Part shown: positions 25,152-33,300 of the stretch, piece by piece | Numbering within the stretch: the first letter of the stretch is position 1 | Layout: each line of letters opens with the position of its first letter | DNA from: Halomonas alkalisoli | GTDB lineage: Bacteria; Pseudomonadota; Gammaproteobacteria; Pseudomonadales; Halomonadaceae | Assembly: GCF_021412585.1 (NCBI RefSeq) | Contig: NZ_JAKCMI010000007.1 | Span: 1-64,000, forward strand | Direction: 5' to 3' | Length of the DNA stretch: 64,000 nt | Made by a program: the position numbers and the translations under genes | The notes under the pieces: model-generated | What the model was told of the DNA's origin: nothing | Databases searched by the model: none | Seen by the model: only the letters and a program-made list of their open reading frames with translations

Positions 25152-25622
25152 TCAGTTGTAGTTCACGATCACGCTGAGGGTGCCGGCATAATCCCCCGGT
25201 GCCTGTGCAAAACCGACATTGAGTGTTCCTCCGACCCTCAGGCTCTGGGATCCACCCGCGCTCAGCTGGCCGCCGGCCCCGGAAGGGGCACTGGTAAAGT
25301 CGTTGATGACCATATCGCTGCCCGGGCCGGTTAGTTTCACGAAATCGTTGCCGGGCAACTGGATGGTATAGGTCGCCTCGGCATCGCCCGTCACCGTAAA
25401 CTCGGCGGCAAGGCCCTCGCCCGAGCGAATCAACAGCACATCGCCGCCGGCACTGCGCAGGCCGCTGGGGCTGACCGCGACCGAGCCGCCATTGCCGGCC
25501 ACGAAGCTACCGAACGACAATCCCCGGGTGTTCTGGATCGCGATTTCCTGTGCCCAGCCATGGGAAGCCACGAGAGTGGCCAAGGCGGCGCAAGCCGTGA
25601 TTGCTGCCCATTTATGTGTCAT
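25152..25622 (-). CDS. DUF4402 pilin-like protein (second subunit)
   Basis: 156 aa with signal peptide (ITACAALATLVASHGWAQE). The mature part has the DUF4402 pattern: LSFGSFVAGNGGSVAVSPSG near the N-terminus, EFTVTGDAEATYTIQLPG in the middle, GTLNVGFAQAPGDYAGTLSV and the ending VIVNYN. Proteins of this family accompany chaperone-usher genes and are presumed fimbrial subunits secreted to the surface. It follows the first pilin after a terminator-like hairpin, so it is likely made in smaller amounts, as a tip or adaptor subunit would be. Confidence 0.85.
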   Translation of the reverse strand: MTHKWAAITACAALATLVASHGWAQEIAIQNTRGLSFGSFVAGNGGSVAVSPSGLRSAGGDVLLIRSGEGLAAEFTVTGDAEATYTIQLPGNDFVKLTGPGSDMVINDFTSAPSGAGGQLSAGGSQSLRVGGTLNVGFAQAPGDYAGTLSVIVNYN

Positions 25623-25721
25623 CGCAATATCCCTGGATTCTGGTAATGCTGGTCTAGTTAGTTATAGACCTGAACTCAAGCAATAAGTGCATCGCCTACA
25701 GTTATTCTATGAATAAAAAAT

Positions 25722-25744
25722 ATCCCCCGATATTGCCGGGGGAT
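25722..25744 (-). terminator. terminator or attenuator between the two pilin genes
   Basis: atcccccg and cgggggat form an 8-bp stem with a 7-base loop. On the minus strand it is followed by attttttatt. It lies about 130 bp after the first pilin stop and 100 bp before the second pilin start. It probably ends most transcripts after the major pilin and lets a fraction read through. Confidence 0.75.
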
Positions 25745-25876
25745 ACTTTCTTTAGGGTGCAAAGTAACGCTGTCATTAGTCAGCGTTTAATCAGAGTGAA
25801 GCTTCTGAACGTTACTTCCATGACTCCACTCTGGTCTTCGCCGGTCTAATGCCCGGCTCTACATGCCAATGGAAGG

Positions 25877-26437
25877 TTAGTTGTACTCTACCGTTGCAGT
25901 TACATCGCCGGTATAGACCCCGGCTACCTGAGCGGCACCCACTGAAAGCGTGCCCCCCAGGTAGATGGTTTGATCACCCCCTGCGCTTAGGGCGCCTGAT
26001 AACACGTCTGCCGAGGCGCCGCCACCGCCGGTGAGGTCACTGATTCTTGCCAGTGTCATGGTCTCAGCTCCCGCTCCGGTCGTGTTGGTCAGCACAGCGC
26101 CCGTCCATGAGATAGTGTAGGTTGCATCAGCACCCCCGGTGACCAGGAATTGGGCGGCGGTCGGGGTTGGGCCGACGGTCGGGAGAAAGGCATCCCCTGT
26201 TGCGGTTCGACTACCGTTAGTGTCAACCTTCACGGTACCGACAGCGACGCCGGCGACAAATCTGCCAAAATTTAGATTCACCGGATTGGTGATCGCAATG
26301 GGCGCAATAACGGTACCCGTCGCCGTGGTTGTCGACTCCGCAGCAAAGCTGTTGGATGCTCCGAACGCCCCAAGCGCGACGACGGAGGCCAGCACGGTAC
26401 GGCGAAAGCTCTTGCGAATGACAGTAGATGAGTTCAT
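25877..26437 (-). CDS. DUF4402 pilin-like protein (first, probably major subunit)
   Basis: 186 aa. Signal peptide with a basic start and hydrophobic core (SFRRTVLASVVALGAFGASN, cleaved near SFAAES). DUF4402 features: NPVNLNFGRFVAGVAVGTVK, FLVTGGADATYTISW, LGGTLSVGAAQVAGVYTGDV and the ending TVEYN. It resembles the second pilin throughout, indicating duplication. First gene of the operon, directly downstream of the cyclic-di-GMP riboswitch, and followed by a terminator hairpin, so it should be the most abundant product. Probably the main shaft subunit of the pilus. Confidence 0.87.
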   Translation of the reverse strand: MNSSTVIRKSFRRTVLASVVALGAFGASNSFAAESTTTATGTVIAPIAITNPVNLNFGRFVAGVAVGTVKVDTNGSRTATGDAFLPTVGPTPTAAQFLVTGGADATYTISWTGAVLTNTTGAGAETMTLARISDLTGGGGASADVLSGALSAGGDQTIYLGGTLSVGAAQVAGVYTGDVTATVEYN

Positions 26438-26573
26438 TTATCTATCCCCGGCAAGTTATTGCCACGATGGTTTAGCGTGGGCAATCACTTTAGTTAACAC
26501 CAGTTAGGGGAACCGTTAACACTGCGATGGCGGGCGGGCATGAGAAAAGTGTGCTCGGACCCAAAGGAGATGT

Positions 26574-26655
26574 AGGCGGTCCCGCTGTCTTAGGGATTTT
26601 ACCCCCGTTAGATCGGTGACTTTGCGTCCCCGCCTTTCGACGGGTTTGCCCTTTT
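26574..26655 (-). ncRNA. cyclic-di-GMP class I (GEMM-I) riboswitch
   Basis: On the minus strand the sequence contains the GEMM-I core in order: agggcaaacc, then a gaaa-capped hairpin (cgtcgaaaggcg), then gggacgcaaag, a second variable arm (accgatctaacggggg to ccc), and cagcggga with the closing ccgcc. The gaaa tetraloop and its receptor, the conserved A before the cgcaaag bulge and the G of the gcggg segment match the Vc2-type aptamer. About 137 bases separate the aptamer from the first pilin start codon and hold the expression platform. Cyclic-di-GMP binding would couple pilus production to the sessile lifestyle. Confidence 0.93.
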
Positions 26656-26759
26656 CTTTCCTTCCGACAAATCGGTGAAGCCTTCGGTCTGTCGGGGGCC
26701 GTATTACCCTTCGGTGAGTTGGCCTGAATCCATACTGGCGGAAAGAGAAATTTTCCACA

Positions 26760-27090
26760 AGAGGATTGTTTGCAAGACACTAAATTAAGGGGGGTAAATT
26801 AATTCCATTAATTTCTATCTGTTTGTTTTGTAGAATAAATCGCCTTGAGTGCCGTGTTGGCTGCTAGTGTTTTTTATATTTCTATTCGAGATCCGCCGAT
26901 CCAGCGAGATAAAAGCATGTGATAAATTAAACCCCATTTTTCACTGGAACATTACGAAAGCATATATTATTCAATGGTTTGTTCTTTTCCTGAGGATGCG
27001 TTCGGACTTTTCATCCCGCCCTATTGTTTAGGTTTGTTAAATGGAACGGCTTGGGGTCCGATGCCTGTCAAGGAATCTGTCGCCTCTGAG
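26760..27090. other. AT-rich intergenic region with no recognisable gene
   Basis: This stretch has much lower GC than its surroundings and holds only short spurious ORFs. The pilin operon promoter must lie in or next to its left end (upstream of the riboswitch on the minus strand), but I could not assign -35 and -10 boxes with confidence. Confidence 0.5.
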
Positions 27091-27093
27091 GTC

Positions 27094-27120
27094 TGTACAG
27101 TGATGGTACTCACCTGACAC
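27094..27120 (+). repeat. 28-bp repeat, copy 2
   Basis: ctgtacagtgatggtactcacctgaca matches 4883-4909 with two differences and in the same orientation. It stands directly before the terminator of the liu operon, at the switch from AT-rich to GC-rich DNA. Confidence 0.7.
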
Positions 27121-27122
27121 AA

Positions 27123-27156
27123 AGCCCCTGAGCCAGTCACCTGACTCAGGGGCTTT
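27123..27156. terminator. rho-independent terminator of the liu operon
   Basis: agcccctgag and ctcaggggct form a 10-bp GC-rich stem with a 14-base loop, ending 18 bp beyond the liuE stop. Flanking aaa and ttt make it usable in both directions. Confidence 0.8.
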
Positions 27157-27173
27157 CCGTTTCTACCCCGTGA

Positions 27174-28073
27174 TCACTTCGCCGCCAGCGCCACGCCCAC
27201 CTTCGAGCGATTCGGTCGGCCGATGGTCTGGGTGATCCAGGTGCCGGTGTCGGCGAGTGCCTCGAGGTCGATGCCGGTTTCGATGCCGAGGCCGTTGAGC
27301 AGGTAGACGACGTCTTCACTGGCGACGTTGCCGGAGGCGCCCTTGGCGTAGGGGCAGCCGCCGAGGCCGGCAACGGAGCTGTCCACCACGCTGATGCCTT
27401 CTTCCAGCACGGCGTAGAGGTTGGCGAGTGCCTGGCCGTAGGTGTCATGGAAGTGGGCGGCGAGATGGGCAATGGGCACCTCGTCGCTCACGGCTTCGAG
27501 CATGCGCTTGGCGGCGAGGGGGGTGCCTACGCCGATGGTGTCGCCTAGCGAGATTTCGTAGCAGCCCATGTCATAGAGTGCTTTTGAAACCTCGGCCACC
27601 TTGGCCGGGGCGATCTCGCCTTCGTAGGGGCAGCCGAGCACGCAGGAGACGTAGCCGCGCACGCGCACGTTGGCTTCCTTGGCCCGCTCCAGCACCGGGG
27701 CGAAGCGCTCGAGGGATTCGGCGACGGAGCAGTTGATGTTCTTCTGCGAGAAGGCCTCGCTGGCGGCGCCGAAGACCGCCACTTCTTCCACGCCGCACTC
27801 CAGCGCCGCTTCCAGCCCCTTGAGGTTGGGGGTGAGGGCGGCGTAGGTGACGCCTTGGCGGCGCGTGAGGCCGGTCATCACCTCACGGTGGTCGGCCATT
27901 TGCGGCACCCACTTGGGCGAGACGAAGCTGGCTGCTTCGATGTAGGCAATGCCGGCGGCGCCCAGGCGGTCGATGAGTTCGAGCTTGGTGGCCGTGTCGA
28001 TCGGGTTGGGTTCGTTCTGCAGTCCGTCGCGGGGGCCGACCTCGACCAGGCGCACGGATTTGGGGAATGTCAT
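27174..28073 (-). CDS. liuE: hydroxymethylglutaryl-CoA lyase
   Basis: 299 aa, full length. It cleaves 3-hydroxy-3-methylglutaryl-CoA to acetoacetate and acetyl-CoA, the last step of leucine degradation. Visible signatures: [16 protein letters not shown] (metal and substrate-binding DGLQNE), [62 protein letters not shown] (metal-binding HxH region) and the active-site loop [20 protein letters not shown], whose Cys is the conserved catalytic thiol. It is the last gene of the liu operon, 220 bp after liuD; that gap is filled with REP-like hairpins. Confidence 0.96.
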   Translation of the reverse strand: MTFPKSVRLVEVGPRDGLQNEPNPIDTATKLELIDRLGAAGIAYIEAASFVSPKWVPQMADHREVMTGLTRRQGVTYAALTPNLKGLEAALECGVEEVAVFGAASEAFSQKNINCSVAESLERFAPVLERAKEANVRVRGYVSCVLGCPYEGEIAPAKVAEVSKALYDMGCYEISLGDTIGVGTPLAAKRMLEAVSDEVPIAHLAAHFHDTYGQALANLYAVLEEGISVVDSSVAGLGGCPYAKGASGNVASEDVVYLLNGLGIETGIDLEALADTGTWITQTIGRPNRSKVGVALAAK

Positions 28074-28103
28074 GGCGGTGTCTCCAGCAGTGGCTGTTGA
28101 TTC

Positions 28104-28288
28104 GGGAGGCCTTCGGCCTCCTGTCGCGATGCGGAGTCGGAGCGCCGAACCGAGCGCTCCTACAGCTGTTTTAGCTTAGGGCAGCGGCCGTATCGGGAGG
28201 CCTTCGGCCTCCAGTCGCGATGGGAACCAGCGCTCCTACAGCTTTCTTTTCTTCTGTTGCGGTTGATTCGGGAGGCCTGCGGCCTCCC
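28104..28288. repeat. REP-like palindromic repeats between liuD and liuE
   Basis: The hairpin gggaggccttcggcctcc occurs at 28104-28121 and 28195-28212, each followed by gtcgcgatg and, 20-30 bp on, gcgctcctacag. A third, slightly different hairpin (gggaggcctgcggcctccc) is at 28270-28288. The gtcgcgatg...gcgctcctaca unit recurs in the tandem repeat at 32876. Typical extragenic palindromes that may modulate mRNA decay between cistrons. Confidence 0.8.
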
Positions 28289-28293
28289 TTGTT

Positions 28294-30345
28294 TTATTCG
28301 TCGGCGGCGAATTCGAGCAGTACGTCGCCTTGGCCGACGGTGTCGCCGCCCTGGAAGTGGAAGTTTTCCACGTGGCCGTCGGCGGGGGCGGTCATGGTGT
28401 GTTCCATCTTCATGGCTTCCATGACCATCAGCGGCATGCCTTTCTCGACGCGCTGGCCGGGTTCGACGAGCAGTGCCACCACGGTGCCGTGCATGGGCGC
28501 GGTGAGGGTCGATTCGGCTTCGTGGTGGCCATGGTCGATGGCGTCGATGCGGCGCCAGAACAGCCGGGTTTCGCCGCGCGGGTCGACCATGACGACGACG
28601 TTGCCGTCGCGGCGTGCCTGCAGGCGGCGGCGGTGGCCGTTGAGGGTCACGGCGACGGCGTCGCCGGCCAGCGGTTGCAGGCTGGCGGTGAGGGTCTCGC
28701 CGCGGATGGTCAGGGTCCAGAGTGCCTCGCCGCTGTGGCGGGTGCCGTCGACCACCACCACGGTGTCGGCGTCTTCGCTGTCCTGCACGTGCGCCGGGTC
28801 GCATAGGGCGATGCGGATGCTGTGCGGGGCGTTGAGGCGGAAGCCGTCGTGGCGGTCCCAGGGGGAGTCGCTTTCGCACTCGCGGGCGAGCTGGTTGAGG
28901 CCCACCAGGGCGGCGCCGGCGTACGCTTCGATGCTGTACTGCTTGGGGGCGAAGAGGGTGGCTTCGTTGCGCTCGATAAAGCGGGTATCGAGGTCGCAGG
29001 CCTTGAACGCCGGGTGGGTCGCCAGGCGCTGCAGGAAGGCGCGGTTGGTCACCACGCCCTGCACGTCCAGCGCGGCCAGGGCGCGGTTGAGGGTGGCGAG
29101 TGCCTGGTCGCGGTCGTCACCGTGGACGATCAGCTTGGCCAGCATCGGGTCGTAGTGCATGGACACGGCGTCGCCGGTCTCCACGCCGCTGTCCAGGCGC
29201 ACGCGCGCAGGATCCAGGCCGGCGCCTTCCAGGTCCATGGCGAACTGGGTCAGCAGGCCGGTGGCGGGCAGGAAGTCCTGGTCCGGGTCTTCGGCGTAGA
29301 GCCGCGCCTCGAAGCTGTGGCCGGTGATGGTCAGCTCGTCCTGGGTGCAGGGCAGGGCTTCGCCCATGGCCACGCGCAGCTGCCACTCGACCAGGTCCTG
29401 GCCGGTGATCATCTCGGTGACGGGGTGCTCCACCTGCAGGCGGGTGTTCATCTCCATGAAGAAGAAGGAGCCGTCCGCATCCAGCAGGAACTCGACGGTG
29501 CCGGCGCCCACGTAGCCGATCTCCTTGGCTGCGCGCACGGCAGCGTCGCCCATCTCGCGGCGCAGTTCGGCGGTCATGCCGGGGGCGGGGGCTTCCTCGA
29601 GCACCTTCTGGTGGCGGCGCTGCACGGAGCAGTCGCGCTCGAACAGGTAGACGCCGTTGCCGTGGGAATCGCAGAACACCTGGACCTCGACGTGGCGCGG
29701 CTGGGTCAGGTACTTCTCGATCAGCATGCGGGTGTCGCCGAAGGCGGCCTGGGACTCGCGGCGGCAGCCGTCCAGCGCGGCCTGGAAGTCAGCGCCGGAC
29801 TCGACCACGCGCATGCCCTTGCCGCCACCGCCGGCGCTGGCCTTGAGCAGCACCGGGTAGCCGATCTTGTCGGCCTCGGTCTTGAGCAGGGCGTCGTCCT
29901 GGTCGTTACCGTGGTAGCCCGGCACCAGCGGCACGCCGGCGTCAGCCATGCGCGCCTTGGCGGCGGACTTGTCGCCCATGGCGGCGATCGCCGAGGCGGG
30001 CGGGCCGACGAAGACGATGCCGGCCTGGTCCAGTGCTTCGACGAAGCCGCCGTTCTCGGAGAGGAAGCCGTAGCCGGGGTGGATGGCGCCGGCGCCGGTG
30101 CGCTTGGCGGCTTCGACCACGGCCTCGACCTTGAGGTAGCTGTCGCGGGCGGCGGCGGGGCCCAGGCGCACGGCCTCGTCGGCCTCGCGCACGTGGCGGG
30201 CGCTGGCGTCGGCGTCGGAATAGACGGCCACAGTGCGCAGGCCCATGGCGCGGGCGGTGCGCATGACGCGGCAGGCGATCTCGCCGCGGTTGGCCACCAG
30301 CAGGGTGTCGAACTGGCGGGTACGGGTGTGCGGTGTCTGGCTCAT
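28294..30345 (-). CDS. liuD: methylcrotonyl-CoA carboxylase, biotin-containing alpha subunit
   Basis: 683 aa. ATP-dependent biotin carboxylase plus carrier, which forms methylglutaconyl-CoA with the beta subunit. N-terminal biotin carboxylase domain: TLLVANRGEIACRVMRTA, AIHPGYGFLSENGGF, the ATP-grasp Gly-rich loop KASAGGGGKGMRVV, FERDCSVQRRHQKVLEEAPA and FFFMEMNTRLQVEHPVTEMI. The C-terminus has the biotinylation motif VMEAMKMEH with the Lys modified, in a typical biotinyl domain beginning APMHGTVVALLVEPG. The start overlaps the liuC stop by ATGA. Acts in the cytoplasm in the leucine/isovalerate pathway. Confidence 0.96.
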   Translation of the reverse strand: MSQTPHTRTRQFDTLLVANRGEIACRVMRTARAMGLRTVAVYSDADASARHVREADEAVRLGPAAARDSYLKVEAVVEAAKRTGAGAIHPGYGFLSENGGFVEALDQAGIVFVGPPASAIAAMGDKSAAKARMADAGVPLVPGYHGNDQDDALLKTEADKIGYPVLLKASAGGGGKGMRVVESGADFQAALDGCRRESQAAFGDTRMLIEKYLTQPRHVEVQVFCDSHGNGVYLFERDCSVQRRHQKVLEEAPAPGMTAELRREMGDAAVRAAKEIGYVGAGTVEFLLDADGSFFFMEMNTRLQVEHPVTEMITGQDLVEWQLRVAMGEALPCTQDELTITGHSFEARLYAEDPDQDFLPATGLLTQFAMDLEGAGLDPARVRLDSGVETGDAVSMHYDPMLAKLIVHGDDRDQALATLNRALAALDVQGVVTNRAFLQRLATHPAFKACDLDTRFIERNEATLFAPKQYSIEAYAGAALVGLNQLARECESDSPWDRHDGFRLNAPHSIRIALCDPAHVQDSEDADTVVVVDGTRHSGEALWTLTIRGETLTASLQPLAGDAVAVTLNGHRRRLQARRDGNVVVMVDPRGETRLFWRRIDAIDHGHHEAESTLTAPMHGTVVALLVEPGQRVEKGMPLMVMEAMKMEHTMTAPADGHVENFHFQGGDTVGQGDVLLEFAADE

Positions 30346-31187
30346 GAGCGTCGCTCCGTGTCGGCTGACGTCTTGGTTGAAGCGGCGGTGTCGTCGACCC
30401 AGGCGGGGCGGCGCTTCTCGAAGAAACTGGATAGGCCTTCCTGCCCCTCGGCACTGACGCGCAGCTCGCTGATCACGCCGCAGGTGTGCTCGCGGGTGGC
30501 CTTGCTGTCGGGCTCCCGGGCGACCTCGAAGAGCAGCGCCTTGGTGGCGCGCTGGGCCTGGGGCGAGCCGCCGAGCAGGGTCTCGATCATGGCCTCGACG
30601 GCCTCGTCCAGCTCATCGAGACCGACCACCTGATGGCTCAGGCCGAGCGCCAGGCTGGTGGCGGCATCGACCACTTCGGCGGAGAGCGCGAAGCGGCGCA
30701 TCTGGCGCGGACCGATGGCACGCTGCACGTAGGGGCTGATCACCGCGGGCGAGAGGCCGATCTTGACCTCGGAGAGGCAGAACTTGGCCTTGTCGGAGGC
30801 GATGACGATGTCACAGCAGGCGGCCAGGCCCACGGCGCCGCCGAAGGCTGCGCCTTGCACGCGGCAGATCGTGGGGCAGGGCAGGGTGTCGAGGCGGTGC
30901 ATCAGCTGCGAGAGCTTGCGCGAATCGGCCAGGTTGCCCTCGAAGTCGTACTCGACCATGCGCTTCATCCAGTTCAGGTCGGCCCCGGCGGAGAAGCTCT
31001 TGCCCTCGGAGCCCAGCACCACCAAGCGCACGTGGCCGTGGTGGGCGTCGTCGTGGAGGGTGTCGAGATGCGCGTTGAGCTCGGCGATCAGGCTGTCGTC
31101 GAAGGCGTTGTGCACCTCGGGACGGTTCAGCGTCAGCCGGGCGACGCCGCGCTCGTCGATCTGCAGTTCGGAATATGTCTGTGTCAT
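30342..31187 (-). CDS. liuC: methylglutaconyl-CoA hydratase (enoyl-CoA hydratase family)
   Basis: The start is ATG 31187 (MTQTYSELQIDERG) with gagg 5-8 bases upstream; the upstream in-frame ATG at 31238 lies in liuB. 281 aa with crotonase features: ARLTLNRPEVHNAFDDSLIA, the first oxyanion-hole segment SAGADLNWMKRM, and GAAFGGAVGLAACCDIVIAS for the second, followed by FCLSEVKIGLSPAVISPYV, which carries a catalytic Glu. It hydrates 3-methylglutaconyl-CoA to HMG-CoA. Its place between the two carboxylase subunit genes is the conserved liu order and decides among crotonase activities. Confidence 0.93.
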   Translation of the reverse strand: MTQTYSELQIDERGVARLTLNRPEVHNAFDDSLIAELNAHLDTLHDDAHHGHVRLVVLGSEGKSFSAGADLNWMKRMVEYDFEGNLADSRKLSQLMHRLDTLPCPTICRVQGAAFGGAVGLAACCDIVIASDKAKFCLSEVKIGLSPAVISPYVQRAIGPRQMRRFALSAEVVDAATSLALGLSHQVVGLDELDEAVEAMIETLLGGSPQAQRATKALLFEVAREPDSKATREHTCGVISELRVSAEGQEGLSSFFEKRRPAWVDDTAASTKTSADTERRS

Positions 31188-31194
31188 AACGGCC

Positions 31195-32802
31195 TCACAT
31201 CCGGAATACGCCGAACTTGGTTTCCTGCACTTCGGCATTCATGGCGGCGGCGAGCGACAGCCCCAGCACGTCGCGGGTCTGCAGCGGGTCGATCACGCCG
31301 TCGTCCCATAGCCGCGCGCTGGCGTAGTAGGGGTGGCCCTGGTGCTCGTACTGGTCGCGGGTGGGGGCCTTGAAGGCTTCCTCGTCCTCGGCGGACCATT
31401 CGCGGCCCTCGCGCTCGTGCTGGTCGCGCTTGACCTGGGCCAGCACGCCGGCGGCCTGTTCGCCGCCCATCACCGAGATGCGGGCATTGGGCCACATAAA
31501 CAGCAGGTTGGGATCGTAGGCGCGGCCGCACATGCCGTAGTTGCCGGCGCCGAAGCTGCCGCCGATCAGCACGGTGAACTTGGGCACCTTGGCGCAGGCC
31601 ACGGCGGTAACCAGCTTGGCGCCGTGCTTGGCGATGCCTTCGTGCTCGTACTTGGAGCCGACCATGAAGCCGGTGATGTTCTGCAGGAACACCAGCGGGA
31701 TCTTGCGCTGGGCGCAGAGCTCGATGAAGTGCGCGCCCTTGACCGCGGATTCGGAGAACAGCACGCCGTTGTTGGCGACGATGCCCACCGGGTAGCCGTG
31801 GATATGAGCGAAGCCGGTCACCAGGGTGTCGCCGTAGTAGCGCTTGAACTCGTCGAAGTCGGAGTCGTCGACGATGCGGGCGATCACCTCGCGCACGTCG
31901 TAGGGCTTCTTGAGGTCGGTGCCGACGATGCCGTAGATTTCAGCGGGGTCGAGCCGCGGCGGCTTGGGCGCCTGCATCTTGAGCTGGCCGCGCTTCTGCC
32001 AGTTGAGTCGTGAGATGCAGCCGCGGGCGAGCTGCAGGGCGTGGGCGTCGTTCTCGGCGTAGTGGTCGGCCACGCCGCTCACCTTGCAGTGCACGTCGGC
32101 GCCGCCCAGGTCCTCGGCGCTGATGCTCTCGCCGGTGGCGGCCTTCACCAGCGGCGGGCCACCCAGGAAGATGGTGCCCTGCTGCTTGACGATGATCGAC
32201 TCGTCGGCCATGGCCGGCACGTAGGCGCCGCCGGCGGTGCAGGAGCCCATCACCACGGCGATCTGCGGGATGCCTTCGGCGGAGAGGGTGGCCTGGTTAT
32301 AGAAGATGCGGCCGAAGTGGTCGCGGTCGGGGAACACCTCGTCCTGGCTCGGCAGGTGGGCGCCGCCGGAGTCGACCAGGTAGATGCACGGCAGGCGGTG
32401 CTTGCGGGCGATCTCCTGGGCGCGGATGTGCTTCTTCACCGTCATCGGGAAGTAGGTGCCGCCCTTGACCGTGGCGTCGTTGGCGACGATCACGCACTCC
32501 ACGCCAGAGACGCGGCCGATGCCGGTGACCACCCCGGCGGCGGGAATCGGGCTGTCATAGGTCTCGTGGGCCGCCAGCGCCGAGAACTCGAGGAAGGGCG
32601 AGCCTTCGTCGAGCAGGTTGTCGATGCGGTCGCGCACGAACAGCTTGCCGCGGGACTCGTGGCGGGTACGGGCCTTCTCGCCGCCGCCCTGGCTGATCGC
32701 CGCGGTCAGCTCGCGCAGTTTCATGACCTCGTGGCGCATCGACGCCTCGTTGGCCTGGAAGACATCGCTGCGTGGATTGATCTGGGTGTTCAGGATGCTC
32801 AT
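31195..32802 (-). CDS. liuB: methylcrotonyl-CoA carboxylase, carboxyltransferase beta subunit
   Basis: 535 aa, normal length. Carboxyltransferase that moves CO2 from biotin to 3-methylcrotonyl-CoA. Motifs: [114 protein letters not shown] and [20 protein letters not shown], which are typical of the acyl-CoA carboxylase beta family and of the MCC branch. Directly followed by liuC with 7 bp between stop and start. Preceded by a 498-bp gap with tandem repeats that separates it from liuA. Confidence 0.96.
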   Translation of the reverse strand: MSILNTQINPRSDVFQANEASMRHEVMKLRELTAAISQGGGEKARTRHESRGKLFVRDRIDNLLDEGSPFLEFSALAAHETYDSPIPAAGVVTGIGRVSGVECVIVANDATVKGGTYFPMTVKKHIRAQEIARKHRLPCIYLVDSGGAHLPSQDEVFPDRDHFGRIFYNQATLSAEGIPQIAVVMGSCTAGGAYVPAMADESIIVKQQGTIFLGGPPLVKAATGESISAEDLGGADVHCKVSGVADHYAENDAHALQLARGCISRLNWQKRGQLKMQAPKPPRLDPAEIYGIVGTDLKKPYDVREVIARIVDDSDFDEFKRYYGDTLVTGFAHIHGYPVGIVANNGVLFSESAVKGAHFIELCAQRKIPLVFLQNITGFMVGSKYEHEGIAKHGAKLVTAVACAKVPKFTVLIGGSFGAGNYGMCGRAYDPNLLFMWPNARISVMGGEQAAGVLAQVKRDQHEREGREWSAEDEEAFKAPTRDQYEHQGHPYYASARLWDDGVIDPLQTRDVLGLSLAAAMNAEVQETKFGVFRM

Positions 32803-32875
32803 GGAAAGATCCTTGCTGTTCGTCTTCGAAGCAGGGTAGTGCTTCGTGGGCGGTGCGTCTTTGATGGTTCTGTTG

Positions 32876-33244
32876 CCAAGGCGCCTTGCGGCGCCAGTCG
32901 CGATGCGGAGCAGCGCTCCAACAAGGCCGGCGCCCTCTGCACTGTAGGAGCAGCTTTAGCTCGCGACTGGAGGCTTAAAGCCTCCTGGCGGTGTTGCCCG
33001 ATGTGGGTGATTACCGCCAACGTTGGTAGCCTCCGCCAAGGCGCCTGACGGCGCCAGTCGCGATGCGGAGCAGCGCTCCAACAAGGTCGGCTGCCTCTGC
33101 ACTGTAGGAGCAGCTTTAGCTCGCGACTGGAGGCTGAAAGCCTCCCGGCGGTGTTGCCCGATGTGGGTGATTACCGCCAACGTTGGCAGCCTCCGCCAAG
33201 GCGCCTTGCGGCGCCAGTCGCGATGCGGAGCAGCGCTCCTACAG
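32876..33244. repeat. 160-bp tandem repeat (about 2.3 units) inside the liu operon
   Basis: Units start at 32876, 33036 and 33196 (ccaaggcgcc), an exact 160-bp period; the third unit stops after about 50 bp. Each full unit holds ggcgccagtcgcgatgcgga, gcagcgctcc, gtaggagcagctttagctcg, the hairpin ggaggctnaaagcctcc, and accgccaacgttgg. The elements are of the same REP family as at 28104. Units differ at only a few positions, so the expansion is recent. Confidence 0.9.
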
Positions 33245-33300
33245 TGTCGTCGGTCGTCACGTATCACGAGATTCCGTGCCATCCGTCGTCGCTGCCACCC

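Noticed and set aside
26490-26780. Short ORFs over the riboswitch region on the minus strand
   Set aside because: The sequence is explained by the RNA aptamer; the ORFs have no ribosome-binding site and no homology-like features.
28822-30633. A 603-codon plus-strand frame opposite liuD and liuC
   Set aside because: Antisense shadow of strongly conserved genes; no domain and atypical composition.
32876-33244. Possible CRISPR array
   Set aside because: Only 2.3 units of 160 bp without unique spacers; units are nearly identical over their whole length and consist of REP-type hairpins.
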